This document shows positions 9,324 to 18,152 of a DNA stretch of 40,304 bases, piece by piece. The translations under genes were made by a program, and so were the position numbers. The stretch lies in the NCBI GenBank assembly GCA_937896885.1, contig CALBNX010000081.1:1-40304 (forward strand), given 5' to 3'. Numbering within the stretch: position 1 is the first letter of the stretch; every line of letters starts with the position of its first letter. The stretch is from an uncultured Clostridia bacterium (GTDB lineage Bacteria > Bacillota > Clostridia > Oscillospirales > Acutalibacteraceae). The notes under the pieces are model-generated. The model searched no databases. It was given only the letters and a program-made list of their open reading frames with translations, and was not told the DNA's origin.

Positions 9324-9871
9324 AAAACAAGATTGATTTTAAAAAAGTATTTGATTTATTAAAAAAAGATAAGAAAATATTGCTATTGGTTGTTATAGGT
9401 TTTTTAGGTGTTTTCTTAATTGCAGTTTCTGAAGCAAATATCGATGGTTCTGTTGATGAAGAAAAGAAATATACACAGAATATGGATTCATATGAATATT
9501 GTGATTACTTAGAAAAAAGAGTTGAAGAAATTGTTAACTCTATTGATGGAGCAGGTGAGGTTAGAGTTATGATAACACTTGCTGAGACAACAGAATATGT
9601 TTATGCACAAAATCAGAACGGCACAAAAAAAACAAATAAAGACTCAGAAAACTCTGACAGTAAAAGCAGTTTTGTAATAATTGAACAAGATAATAGTGAC
9701 TCTGGACTTTTGATAAAAACCTTTGAACCTAAAATCAGGGGGGTTGCCGTTGTTTGTGATGGTGGCGATAATCCTTTAGTCCAACAACAGATATATTCAA
9801 CAGTAAGTGCGGTCCTTAATGTAAGTACTGCACGAATATCAATATCAAAATTAACATCTGAAAGGGAGTAA
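9320..9871 (+). CDS. spoIIIAG: Stage III sporulation protein AG (SpoIIIAG)
   Basis: Forms the large oligomeric ring of the mother-cell side of the feeding channel. It has 183 aa: a transmembrane helix at about 19-37, then an intermembrane domain with the conserved YCDYLEKRVEEIVNSIDGAG and IRGVAVVCDGGDNPLVQQQI segments. The start is TTG, chosen because it overlaps the spoIIIAF stop and is preceded by SD GAGGTGAG; no ATG is nearby that keeps the membrane anchor. Confidence 0.93.
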   Translation: MKNKIDFKKVFDLLKKDKKILLLVVIGFLGVFLIAVSEANIDGSVDEEKKYTQNMDSYEYCDYLEKRVEEIVNSIDGAGEVRVMITLAETTEYVYAQNQNGTKKTNKDSENSDSKSSFVIIEQDNSDSGLLIKTFEPKIRGVAVVCDGGDNPLVQQQIYSTVSAVLNVSTARISISKLTSERE

Positions 9872-9875
9872 ATTT

Positions 9876-10406
9876 ATGAAAAGCAAAATTATCAGTAGAA
9901 AACATATTTTAGCATTTACTTTAACTTTTTCATTGGCACTTGCCGTGTTTGTGAATTGGTATTACACAAAACCAAATGGCTTGCAAAATCAAGAACCAGA
10001 AGTAACAAATAATGTAAGTTTAGGAGATGCACAATTAGTTAATGGAACATCTGTATCAAATAATTATTTTGAAAACGCTCGACTCAATCGTACAAAAGCG
10101 CACGATAGTGCAAAAGAATCTCTGCAAGCATTAATTGATGATGCTGCAACAGACGAAGATACAAAAGCTTCCTCAAGAGAAAAACTTACAAGTTTATCAG
10201 AATATATAAAACTAGAAGCTGATTGTGAGAATTTGATTACTGCCCAGACTTCAAAAGAATGTTTGGTAACGATTGATTATGATTCAGCAGAAGTGATTGT
10301 GCCAAAGGGCACAATTGATGAGAAAATGCTTATTAAAATTAAAGATATAATATTAACAAAATCAAATGTTAAGGCTGAAAACATTACCATAATAGAACTA
10401 AAATAA
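9876..10406 (+). CDS. spoIIIAH: Stage III sporulation protein AH (SpoIIIAH)
   Basis: Mother-cell partner of forespore SpoIIQ; the two interact across the septum. The 176-residue protein has one N-terminal transmembrane helix (about 10-27), a variable linker, an alanine- and glutamate-rich helix (FENARLNRTKAHDSAKESLQ) and a C-terminal ring-building domain ending in VKAENITIIEL. SD AAAGGGAG precedes the ATG. It is the last gene of the spoIIIA operon. spoIIQ is not in the window. Confidence 0.93.
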   Translation: MKSKIISRKHILAFTLTFSLALAVFVNWYYTKPNGLQNQEPEVTNNVSLGDAQLVNGTSVSNNYFENARLNRTKAHDSAKESLQALIDDAATDEDTKASSREKLTSLSEYIKLEADCENLITAQTSKECLVTIDYDSAEVIVPKGTIDEKMLIKIKDIILTKSNVKAENITIIELK

Positions 10407-10421
10407 TATTTGTATTTACTA

Positions 10422-10450
10422 TTGAAATTTAGCGGATAAAATGATAAAAT
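10422..10450 (+). promoter_or_regulatory. Sigma-A promoter for the nusB-recN gene cluster
   Basis: TTGAAA, a 17-base spacer and TAAAAT. It lies after the spoIIIAH stop and gives an untranslated leader of roughly 90 bases before nusB. Confidence 0.7.
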
Positions 10451-10499
10451 ATACACAAATTATATGTATATACATTCGTACCGCAGAAAATTTAGAACA

Positions 10500-10537
10500 C
10501 TCCCTGTCTTTTTTCTGACGGGGAGCGTTATTATTTT
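10500..10537 (+). terminator. Terminator-like hairpin in the nusB leader
   Basis: CTCCCTGTC pairs with GACGGGGAG (one G-U pair) across an eight-base T-rich loop, and GTTATTATTTT follows. The nusB SD GGAGG begins immediately after. Because the sigma-A promoter lies upstream, the hairpin belongs to the nusB leader and may act as an attenuator; it may equally end read-through from spoIIIA. Confidence 0.6.
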
Positions 10538-10547
10538 GGAGGATTTT

Positions 10548-10952
10548 ATGACAAGAAAAGAAGAAAGAGAACTTGCGTTTACTCTAATTTTTGAAAAGAT
10601 TTTCAATGATGAACTTACAATACAAGAAATTGTTGAAAATGCTGTTGAAGCACGACTTATTGAAGAAAATACTTTCGCATTCTCTGTTGCGCAACTTACA
10701 TATGAAAATTGCGAAGAAATTGACAAATTAATTAATGAAAATTCTGTTGGTTGGCGTGTTGAAAGATTGCCAAAGGTTTCTCTTGCTATTTTAAGACTTG
10801 CTCTCTGTGAAATTCTTTATGTACCATCAGTTCCAACTGGTGTTTCCATCAACGAGGCTGTTGAGCTTGCAAAGAAATTTGCAACACAAGAAGACGCATC
10901 TTTTATCAACGGTATTCTTGGTAAATATGTTCGAGAGAATGAGGAAAAATGA
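10548..10952 (+). CDS. nusB: Transcription antitermination factor NusB
   Basis: RNA-binding helical protein that, with NusE (S10), binds boxA and supports antitermination on rRNA operons. It has 134 aa with the family pattern: an N-terminal MTRKEERELAFTLIFEK and a C-terminal VPTGVSINEAVELAKKFATQEDASFINGILGKY. The ATG at 10548 was chosen because it has SD GGAGG six bases away and gives the normal family length; the frame stays open upstream into the leader hairpin. It overlaps the next gene by four bases. It is the first gene of a ten-gene plus-strand cluster. Confidence 0.95.
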   Translation: MTRKEERELAFTLIFEKIFNDELTIQEIVENAVEARLIEENTFAFSVAQLTYENCEEIDKLINENSVGWRVERLPKVSLAILRLALCEILYVPSVPTGVSINEAVELAKKFATQEDASFINGILGKYVRENEEK

Positions 10953-11887
10953 GTTATTATCTTGGAATAGATACAAGTAATTATACAACATCTGTTGCGT
11001 TATATAATGATGAAGATAACTCTGTTGTTAATTTGAAACAGCTCTTACCAGTAAAAAGTGGAGAAAAGGGCATTAGACAGAGTGACGCTGTCTTTCACCA
11101 CACTGTTCAATTGCCCCAACTCATAAAAAAGGCTTTTGACGATAAACAGATAAAAATCAAGGGCGTTGGTGTTTCAACAAAGCCTTGCAATATTGATAAT
11201 TCATATATGCCATGCTTTTTAACTGGAATCTCTGTTGCAACTGGTATATCCTGTGCATTAAATATTCCAATGTATCAGTTTTCACATCAGGATGGACATA
11301 TTGTTGCAGCACTGTATTCATCAAACAAACTTGATTTGATAAACGATAGATTTGTTGCTTTTCATGTGTCGGGTGGTACATCACAGTCACTTTTAGTTGA
11401 ACCCTGTGGCAAATATTTTAAAACCACTTTAATATCTGAGTCCCTTGACCTTAAAGCTGGACAAGCTGTTGATAGAGTAGGTGTTATGTTAGGTCTTGAT
11501 TTCCCTTGCGGACCTGAACTCGAAAAATTAGCATTGCAGAGCAATGCTAATTATAAAAAGATAAAAGTTTTTCGTCGAGATGGTTGTTTTAGTCTTTCCG
11601 GTGTTGAAAACAAATGTAAAAAGATGCTTGATGATGGAGAAAAACCAGAAGATATTGCTCTTTATTGTTTAGATTATATTTATTCTGCCCTTGATGATAG
11701 TGTTTTTGAGATAATTGATAAATATGGAAATCTACCTATTGTTTTTTCAGGTGGAGTTATGTCTAACACCATTATTAAAAATAGACTTTTAGAAAAATTC
11801 AACGCATTTTTTGCTGAACCACAATTTTCATCAGATAATGCTTGTGGGGTAGCTGTTTTAGCATCAATTTGTGATAAAAAGGAATAG
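10949..11887 (+). CDS. Peptidase M22 / TsaD-like paralogue
   Basis: A 312-residue ASKHA-fold protein related to TsaD (Kae1/Gcp), the enzyme of tRNA threonylcarbamoyladenosine synthesis. It opens with LGIDTSNYTTS (phosphate-1-like loop), has HQDGH at about 112-116 where true TsaD has HxEGH as metal ligands, an HVSGGTSQ loop near 132, and a C-terminal IVFSGGVMSN. The divergence from TsaD and the position between nusB and xseA match a clostridial paralogue group often annotated as glycoprotease M22; its function is not established. The start overlaps the nusB stop (ATGA). Confidence 0.8.
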   Translation: MSYYLGIDTSNYTTSVALYNDEDNSVVNLKQLLPVKSGEKGIRQSDAVFHHTVQLPQLIKKAFDDKQIKIKGVGVSTKPCNIDNSYMPCFLTGISVATGISCALNIPMYQFSHQDGHIVAALYSSNKLDLINDRFVAFHVSGGTSQSLLVEPCGKYFKTTLISESLDLKAGQAVDRVGVMLGLDFPCGPELEKLALQSNANYKKIKVFRRDGCFSLSGVENKCKKMLDDGEKPEDIALYCLDYIYSALDDSVFEIIDKYGNLPIVFSGGVMSNTIIKNRLLEKFNAFFAEPQFSSDNACGVAVLASICDKKE

Positions 11888-11891
11888 TGTT

Positions 11892-13097
11892 ATGCAAACA
11901 CCTTTAATTCTTACGGTTTCACAATTAAATAGTTATGCGAAATCTGTAATTGACCAGGATTCTAACCTTAATAATGTGTTCGTTTCTGGTGAGATTTCAA
12001 ATTTTGTGGACCATTATCGAAGTGGACACCTTTATATGAGCATTAAAGATAATTCTGCTTCAATTAAAGCGGTTATGTTTGCAGGCAATGCATCAAGATT
12101 GAAGTTTAAGCCTGAAAATGGAATGTCTGTTATTATTCGTGGCAGAGTATCGATTTATGAACGTGATGGACAATATCAGTTGTATATTGATGATATGCAA
12201 CCTGATGGTATCGGCTCATTAAGTCTTGCTTTTGAACAGTTAAAAGAAAGACTCGCAAATGAAGGATTATTCTCACAAGAACATAAAAAGCCAATCCCTA
12301 AAATGCCTTCAAAAATTGGCGTTATCTCATCGCCAACTGGTGCAGCAGTGCAAGATGTGTTGAATGTTTTAGGCAGACGATTTCCATTAGCTGAAATTAT
12401 TTTTGCTGGAGTTAAAGTTCAAGGTGATGGTTCTGCTGAACAAGTTTGTAGAGCTATTGAAAAAATTAACCAAATTAATGATGTTGATGTAATTATTATT
12501 GCTCGTGGCGGTGGCTCTGCAGAAGATTTATGGGAGTTCAATAACGAAAAACTTGCGTATGCAATATATAATTCCCATATTCCAATTATTTCTGGTGTAG
12601 GTCATGAAACTGATTTTACAATTTGCGACTTTGTCGCTGATTTGAGAGCTCCAACGCCATCTGCAGCCGCAGAATTAGCTGTTCCTGATGCTAATCAACA
12701 ATATTTTTATATATCATCTTTAAGAAATACTATTGATTCACTTATAAATGAAAAAAATTTTGATTGTGAAAGCATTTTTGCAAAATTATGTGAATCAGAT
12801 GTTTTAACTAATCCGATTTCAATTATTGATAATTGCGAAAATTATCTGGATTCATTAGTTAGTTTAATAAATGAATCGATGAACTTAAAAATAGATGATT
12901 TTGCTAACCAATTTGCTATTTTGTGCTCATCACTTGATAATCTTAGTCCGTTAAAAGTATTGGCCCGTGGTTATTCAATGGTTAAGAAAAAAGATAGTGT
13001 TATTTCATCAGTTGAAGATATTAAAAATAATGATGAAATAGAAATAAGATTTAGCAATGGCACTGCAAAAGCGCAAATTATAGAGGTGTTAAAATGA
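11892..13097 (+). CDS. xseA: Exodeoxyribonuclease VII large subunit
   Basis: Catalytic subunit of ExoVII, which degrades single-stranded DNA to oligonucleotides with XseB. It has 401 aa: an N-terminal OB-fold domain (about 1-100), a catalytic core with KIGVISSPTGAAVQDVL, IIARGGGSAEDLWEFN and ISGVGHETDFTICDFVADLRAPTPSAAAEL, a shortened coiled-coil region, and the C-terminal motif ARGYSMV. The ATG at 11892 was preferred over an in-frame GTG at 11871 because AAAGGA lies nine bases upstream and the protein then starts MQTPLILTVSQLN, as expected. The stop overlaps xseB (ATGA). Confidence 0.96.
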   Translation: MQTPLILTVSQLNSYAKSVIDQDSNLNNVFVSGEISNFVDHYRSGHLYMSIKDNSASIKAVMFAGNASRLKFKPENGMSVIIRGRVSIYERDGQYQLYIDDMQPDGIGSLSLAFEQLKERLANEGLFSQEHKKPIPKMPSKIGVISSPTGAAVQDVLNVLGRRFPLAEIIFAGVKVQGDGSAEQVCRAIEKINQINDVDVIIIARGGGSAEDLWEFNNEKLAYAIYNSHIPIISGVGHETDFTICDFVADLRAPTPSAAAELAVPDANQQYFYISSLRNTIDSLINEKNFDCESIFAKLCESDVLTNPISIIDNCENYLDSLVSLINESMNLKIDDFANQFAILCSSLDNLSPLKVLARGYSMVKKKDSVISSVEDIKNNDEIEIRFSNGTAKAQIIEVLK

Positions 13098-13288
13098 ATA
13101 TAACATATGAACAGGCAATTAAAAGACTTGAAGAAATCGTAGCAAGTCTTGAAGAAGGAACTCTTTCTCTTGAAGAGTCGTTAAAATTATATGAAGAGGG
13201 TGCAAAACTTTCTGAGTTTTGTCATAAAACTTTAAAAGATGCACGACAGAAAATTATTGCTCTTAATGAGGTTTCAGAAAATGATTGA
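13094..13288 (+). CDS. xseB: Exodeoxyribonuclease VII small subunit
   Basis: Small helical subunit that binds XseA. It has 64 aa with the family hallmark YEQAIKRLEEIVASLEEGTLSLEESLKLYEEG. It overlaps xseA by four bases and ispA by eight bases, so translation of the three is probably coupled and subunit stoichiometry set by coupling. Confidence 0.96.
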   Translation: MNITYEQAIKRLEEIVASLEEGTLSLEESLKLYEEGAKLSEFCHKTLKDARQKIIALNEVSEND

Positions 13289-14156
13289 TTTAAACAGTTA
13301 TATTAAGAATCAAGCAGAAAAAATTGATAATAGACTTGAATATCATCTAGGTCTGCTTAATAAATCGGTTGTTGCTGATGCAATGACCTATAGCGTGAAA
13401 AATGGTGGTAAGAGAATCAGACCATTTTTAGCGCTTGAATTTGCACAAGCGTGTGGTGGTGATTTAGATGCTGCTCTTGATTTTGGTTGTGCTGTTGAAA
13501 TGATTCACACATATTCACTTATTCACGATGATTTACCTTGTATGGATAATGACGATATGCGTCGTGGTAAGCCATCCTGTCATATTGCTTTTGGCGAAGA
13601 TAATGCACTTTTAGCAGGTGATGCGCTTTTAACTTATGCTTTTAAGCTTGTTACACTTGTAAGCAATGTTCCAGCTACTAATATTGTTAATGCTGTTAAA
13701 TTGCTTTCAGAATATTCAAATGGTATGATTGACGGACAAGTTCTAGATTTGCAATTTGAAAAGACAAAACCAACAGTTGACGATGTGTTAACTATGTATA
13801 AACAAAAAACAGGATGTTTATTGATAGCTTCTTGTCAGTTAGGATGTCTTACTTCTGATAAGTGGTCACAAGATATTAATAATGCTGCATATGAATATGC
13901 ATTAAATTTAGGACTTGCTTTTCAGATTATGGACGATATTCTCGATATTACTAGTGATGAAGAAACACTCGGAAAACCAGTTGGTAGTGACGAGAAGAAT
14001 GAGAAATCAACAATAGTTAAATTCTTTGGTTTAGAAAAAGCAAAAGAAATGGTAAATGAATATACTCAAAAAGCTATTAATGCTTTAGAAGGTATTGAAG
14101 GCGATACAACAACGCTTAAAGAATTTGCTTTATATATGGCAAACAGAAAATATTGA
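13281..14156 (+). CDS. ispA: Polyprenyl (farnesyl/geranyl) diphosphate synthase
   Basis: Condenses isopentenyl diphosphate with allylic diphosphates to give C15 (possibly C20) isoprenoids for undecaprenyl and quinone lipids. It has 291 aa with the first Asp-rich motif in HDDLPCMDNDDMRRGKPSCH, a KTG motif (QKTGCLL) and the second Asp-rich motif DDILD. The ATG at 13281 (MIDLNSYIKN) has SD GAGGT and overlaps xseB by eight bases; an upstream in-frame start at 13239 would add 14 residues without similarity to the family. It sits directly before dxs, so both ends of the precursor pathway are co-expressed. Product chain length cannot be settled from sequence alone. Confidence 0.93.
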   Translation: MIDLNSYIKNQAEKIDNRLEYHLGLLNKSVVADAMTYSVKNGGKRIRPFLALEFAQACGGDLDAALDFGCAVEMIHTYSLIHDDLPCMDNDDMRRGKPSCHIAFGEDNALLAGDALLTYAFKLVTLVSNVPATNIVNAVKLLSEYSNGMIDGQVLDLQFEKTKPTVDDVLTMYKQKTGCLLIASCQLGCLTSDKWSQDINNAAYEYALNLGLAFQIMDDILDITSDEETLGKPVGSDEKNEKSTIVKFFGLEKAKEMVNEYTQKAINALEGIEGDTTTLKEFALYMANRKY

Positions 14157-14171
14157 TTGGAGATAATTGTT

Positions 14172-16031
14172 TTGGATAAATTTCAGTTTTTGAGTGATAT
14201 TAACTCACCAAGTGATTTAAAAAAACTGAATATTGAAGATTTAAATGTGCTTGCAACTGAAATACGTCAAGTGCTTATTGATACCGTTTCTAAAAATGGT
14301 GGGCATTTGTCATCAAATTTAGGCGCAGTTGAGTTGTCAATAGCATTGCATTATATGTTCAATTCACCTAAAGATAAAATCATCTGGGATGTTGGACATC
14401 AGGTATATACACATAAATTATTGACAGGCCGTCTCAATGAGTTTTCAACTTTAAGAACTGAAAATGGTATTTCAGGTTTCACTTCACCCGAAGAGAGTGA
14501 ACACGATATTTTTTATAGTGGTCATTCTAGCACATCAATTTCTGCTGCCTTGGGCATAGCAACTGCTAATCTTAATTTAGGAAGAGATGATTATACTATT
14601 GCAGTTATTGGCGATGGTGCATTAACAGGTGGTATGGCATATGAGGCGCTTAATAACGCAGGTCGTTCAGGTACAAAATTGATTGTAATTCTCAACGATA
14701 ATGAAATGTCTATTTCTGAAAATGTTGGCTCAATGGCTAGATATTTAGCTGCAATTAGAACAAAGCCTGAATATTATCGTTTAAAAGAGAAAACTGAAAA
14801 TGCTCTTCACAAAATTCCAGTTGTTGGTGTTGGAATTGCTAATATAATTTCTAACGTAAAAACAAGACTTAAAAACTCAATGTATAAGAGTACATTTTTT
14901 GAAGAATTAGGCTTTCAATATATGGGACCAATTGATGGTCATAACATAGAACAGCTTTGTGAAGCTCTTGATGGTGCAAAGGTTGTTAACGCACCTGTAC
15001 TTTTACATATAAGTACAGTGAAGGGCAAAGGTTATGATTTTGCTGAGAAATCACCAAGTATTTATCACGGTATTTCAAAATTTGATATTGAAACTGGTGA
15101 ACCAAAATCAAGTGGTACTAATTTCTCTGCTGAATTTGGTAGTAGTTTATGTTCTCTTGCAGAGAAAAACAAGAATATATGTGCAATAACTGCAGCAATG
15201 TCGTTAGGTACAGGACTTAAAGAGTTTTCGGAAAAATATCCTGAAAGATTTTATGATGTCGGTATTGCCGAAAGCCACGCGATAACATTTGCGTCTGGTC
15301 TTGCAAAAGGTGGAATGGTGCCCGTTGTAGCACTATATTCATCTTTTGTGCAACGCGCTTATGACCAATTAGTGCATGATGGTACACTTCAAAAACAAAA
15401 GGTAATTTTAGCAATTGACCGAGCAGGCTTTGTTGGTGAAGATGGTGTTACTCATCAGGGCTTGTTGGATGTACCACTTTTAAACAGTATTCCTGATATA
15501 GCAATATATTCTCCTTTTACATATAAGAGAATGAGATATGATTTCGAAAATTCCATTAACAATGCAGAAAATTTAACTGTTATTCGTTACCCAAGAGGTG
15601 GTGAACCAGTTCTACCTGATGGTTATGAAATAACAGAAAACGATTTTGATGTTTTTGGTAATGGTAAAATTTTGTTGGTTTCTTATGGTAGGATTTCTGC
15701 TGAAATATTAAAGGCCGTTGATATTTTAAAGAAATCAAAAATTGAAACAAGTTGTATTGTTTTAAATAAAGTGAAACCAATCCCAAGTGAAGTCATCGAG
15801 ATTGCAAAAGATTTCGATAAAATTTATTTCTATGAAGAATCAGAAAAATCTGGTGGTATAGGTCAATCATTTGCACAAATGTTATTATCCGTTGGATATA
15901 AAGGCGACTATGAACATCTTGCAGTTGATGATGAGTTTGTCTCCCATGCGTCTGTTGGTTCTTTGATGAATAAATATGGTTTTGATGTTGAAAGCATTGT
16001 TGCAAAAATAATGGAGAAAACAAATGGCTGA
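14172..16031 (+). CDS. dxs: 1-deoxy-D-xylulose-5-phosphate synthase
   Basis: Thiamine-diphosphate enzyme that joins pyruvate and glyceraldehyde-3-phosphate, the first step of the MEP isoprenoid pathway. It has 619 aa with SSNLGAVELSIALHYMF at the N-terminus, the ThDP/metal motif GDGALTGGMAYEALNNAG, the central FYDVGIAESHAITFASGLA and a C-terminal transketolase-like domain. The TTG at 14172 is the likely start because GGAGA lies nine bases upstream. A TTG at 14157, right after the ispA stop, would overlap this SD. It overlaps tlyA by eight bases. Confidence 0.96.
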   Translation: MDKFQFLSDINSPSDLKKLNIEDLNVLATEIRQVLIDTVSKNGGHLSSNLGAVELSIALHYMFNSPKDKIIWDVGHQVYTHKLLTGRLNEFSTLRTENGISGFTSPEESEHDIFYSGHSSTSISAALGIATANLNLGRDDYTIAVIGDGALTGGMAYEALNNAGRSGTKLIVILNDNEMSISENVGSMARYLAAIRTKPEYYRLKEKTENALHKIPVVGVGIANIISNVKTRLKNSMYKSTFFEELGFQYMGPIDGHNIEQLCEALDGAKVVNAPVLLHISTVKGKGYDFAEKSPSIYHGISKFDIETGEPKSSGTNFSAEFGSSLCSLAEKNKNICAITAAMSLGTGLKEFSEKYPERFYDVGIAESHAITFASGLAKGGMVPVVALYSSFVQRAYDQLVHDGTLQKQKVILAIDRAGFVGEDGVTHQGLLDVPLLNSIPDIAIYSPFTYKRMRYDFENSINNAENLTVIRYPRGGEPVLPDGYEITENDFDVFGNGKILLVSYGRISAEILKAVDILKKSKIETSCIVLNKVKPIPSEVIEIAKDFDKIYFYEESEKSGGIGQSFAQMLLSVGYKGDYEHLAVDDEFVSHASVGSLMNKYGFDVESIVAKIMEKTNG

Positions 16032-16839
16032 GAAAAAAAGACTTGATACTGTTTTGGTTGAATTAGGGTTTGCTGAAACTCGTTCAAAGGCTACGGCATT
16101 GATTATGTCGGGGGAAGTTTTTGTTAATGGACAAAAAGAAACCAAAGCAGGATATTCTGTAAAAGTTACTGATAAAATTGAATTTAAAGGAAAAAAAATG
16201 CCTTTTGTTAGTCGTGGTGGCTATAAATTAGAAAAGGCAATGAAAAAGTTTCCTATAATGCTTGATAACTGCATTTGTATGGATATTGGTGCATCAACTG
16301 GTGGTTTTACTGATTGTATGCTTCAATGTGGTGCAAGCAAAGTTTATGCTATTGATGTTGGATATGGTCAACTTGCTTGGAAACTGCGCACTGATGAGCG
16401 TGTTATAAATCTTGAAAGAACAAATTTCAGATATTTGACAAAAGAGATTGTTACTGATGATATTGATTTTGCAAGCATTGATGTATCTTTTATTTCTTTA
16501 AAGAAGATTTTGCCTGTATTGTATGACTTTTTGAGAGAAAATGCTGAATGTGTTGCTCTAATTAAGCCACAATTTGAAGCAGGTCGTGAAAAAGTTGGCA
16601 AAAAAGGTGTTGTTAGAGAACTGTCAACTCATATTGAAGTTATGACTGAAGTTGTAAATTTTGCTTTTGAAACAGGATTTTCTGTATTAGGACTTGACTT
16701 TTCACCAATTCGTGGCCCAGAAGGTAATATTGAATATCTTCTTTATATTTCAAAACAAGCTGAAAAGAATAATTTAATTAACAATGAGCAAATAATTCAA
16801 GTTGCAGAAAGTTCACATCAAATATTAAGTGGTGATTAA
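16024..16839 (+). CDS. tlyA: TlyA-family rRNA (cytidine-2'-O)-methyltransferase
   Basis: Has an N-terminal S4 RNA-binding domain (about 5-65, KKRLDTVLVELGFAETRSKA) and a Rossmann SAM-binding domain with MDIGASTGGFTDCMLQCGA near 89-107. The 271 aa match the TlyA/hemolysin-A family, whose characterised mycobacterial members 2'-O-methylate 16S and 23S rRNA cytidines. Modification targets in this organism are inferred. It starts eight bases before the dxs stop with SD GGAG. The dxs-tlyA-nadK-argR-recN order is conserved in Clostridia. Confidence 0.92.
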   Translation: MAEKKRLDTVLVELGFAETRSKATALIMSGEVFVNGQKETKAGYSVKVTDKIEFKGKKMPFVSRGGYKLEKAMKKFPIMLDNCICMDIGASTGGFTDCMLQCGASKVYAIDVGYGQLAWKLRTDERVINLERTNFRYLTKEIVTDDIDFASIDVSFISLKKILPVLYDFLRENAECVALIKPQFEAGREKVGKKGVVRELSTHIEVMTEVVNFAFETGFSVLGLDFSPIRGPEGNIEYLLYISKQAEKNNLINNEQIIQVAESSHQILSGD

Positions 16840-16840
16840 T

Positions 16841-17698
16841 TTGAAAATTGGTATTGTGCCAAACTTTACGAGAGAAAAAGCTCTTGAAGTAACTGTTAAA
16901 ACAATAGAATATCTCGAGAAATTAAACATTGAGTTTTACTTTGATAAATCAACAGTGGTTGATTTTCCAATTTTAATTAATAATGATAAGTTTTTAGATA
17001 ACTTATATTCTGTGGTTGATGTTGTGATAGCTATTGGTGGCGATGGTTCTTTTATTCATACAGCTAAAACAGCAGCTTTACATAAAAAACCAGTATTATG
17101 CATTAACGCAGGCAATTTAGCTTTTTTAGCAGGTCTTGAAGGAAATGAATTACAACTTATTGAAAAGCTAATTACAGGCGATTTTACTACTGATAGACGT
17201 CTTTTACTTGAAGTCACTGCAAAAACAGTTGATGAGTGTAAATTTATGGGTTATTGCTTGAACGATGTTGTTGTTGCTCGTGGTAAGGATATTAGACTTA
17301 TTGACCTTGATGTTTTTTGTGATGATAGAAGAATTAATAGGTATAGAGCGGACGGTGTGATAATTTCAACACCAACCGGTTCGACTGCTTATTCTTGGTC
17401 GGCTGGTAGTCCTGTTATTGACCCAAATCTTCAGTGTGTAATGCTTACTCCAATTTGTACACATTCACCGTTGAATCGTTCATTGGTATTTAACGATAAG
17501 TCTCTTTTAACGGTTAGAGCTTCTAATAATTCTAATCAGGATATCTCTGTTTCAACTGATGGAGAAAAAACAGTTGTATTACCAAGTAACACAGAAATCA
17601 ATGTTTCAAAATCTGAGTTGTATGCAGAATTTATTAGAATTAAATCAGACGAGTTTTTCGATATACTCAATAGCAAATTAACTCAAAGAGGAGTTTGA
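16841..17698 (+). CDS. nadK: NAD kinase
   Basis: Phosphorylates NAD to NADP. It has 285 aa with the diagnostic GGDGSF at 66-71, NAGNLAFLAGLE and GSTAYSWSAGSPVIDP. The start is placed at the TTG at 16841, just after the tlyA stop, with GGTGA upstream; this begins MKIGIVPN, matching the first beta strand of the family. A GTG twelve bases earlier is in frame but has no SD. The stop lies just ahead of argR. Confidence 0.94.
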   Translation: MKIGIVPNFTREKALEVTVKTIEYLEKLNIEFYFDKSTVVDFPILINNDKFLDNLYSVVDVVIAIGGDGSFIHTAKTAALHKKPVLCINAGNLAFLAGLEGNELQLIEKLITGDFTTDRRLLLEVTAKTVDECKFMGYCLNDVVVARGKDIRLIDLDVFCDDRRINRYRADGVIISTPTGSTAYSWSAGSPVIDPNLQCVMLTPICTHSPLNRSLVFNDKSLLTVRASNNSNQDISVSTDGEKTVVLPSNTEINVSKSELYAEFIRIKSDEFFDILNSKLTQRGV

Positions 17699-17700
17699 AA

Positions 17701-18147
17701 ATGAAGAAAAATAGACACGAACTTATTTTGAATTTCATAAAAAATAATGCAGTTTCAACACAAGAAGAAATTATCAAAATGCTTGCTGATAACGGATATA
17801 AGGTTACTCAGGCAACAGTTTCTCGCGACATTAAAGAATTAAAGCTTATAAAAGAACACTTTGGCAAGAACGAGATTAAATATACTGTAAGTAGTAAAAA
17901 TGATAATGATGATAATTTTAAAACTATTTTGACTCGTTCTGCTCTTTCTGTTGAACTTGCTATGAATATTATTGTTATTAAGTGCTATGCTGGTACTGCA
18001 AATGCAGCTTGTATGGCTATTGATAACTTGAATCTTTCTGGTATTGTTGGAACAATTGCAGGTGACGATACAATTTTTGTTGCATGTAAAGATATTCATT
18101 ATGCTACAGAAGCAATGCATTCAATTAATCAAATGTTAAAGGGCTGA
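17701..18147 (+). CDS. argR: Arginine repressor ArgR
   Basis: Arginine-responsive regulator, hexameric in the family. It has 148 aa: an N-terminal winged helix with VTQATVSRDIKELKLIK (recognition helix SRDIKEL) and a C-terminal arginine-binding and oligomerisation domain with GTIAGDDTIFVACKD. The ATG at 17701 has GAGGAG seven bases upstream. Its place between nadK and recN is typical of Firmicutes and does not itself imply nearby arginine genes; none are in the window. Confidence 0.95.
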   Translation: MKKNRHELILNFIKNNAVSTQEEIIKMLADNGYKVTQATVSRDIKELKLIKEHFGKNEIKYTVSSKNDNDDNFKTILTRSALSVELAMNIIVIKCYAGTANAACMAIDNLNLSGIVGTIAGDDTIFVACKDIHYATEAMHSINQMLKG

Positions 18148-18152
18148 TATTT

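Noticed and set aside
11871..11891. Earlier GTG start for xseA.
   Set aside because: It would overlap the preceding gene and lacks an SD, while the ATG at 11892 has AAAGGA at good spacing.
14157..14171. Earlier TTG start for dxs.
   Set aside because: The SD GGAGA lies downstream of this codon and serves the TTG at 14172.
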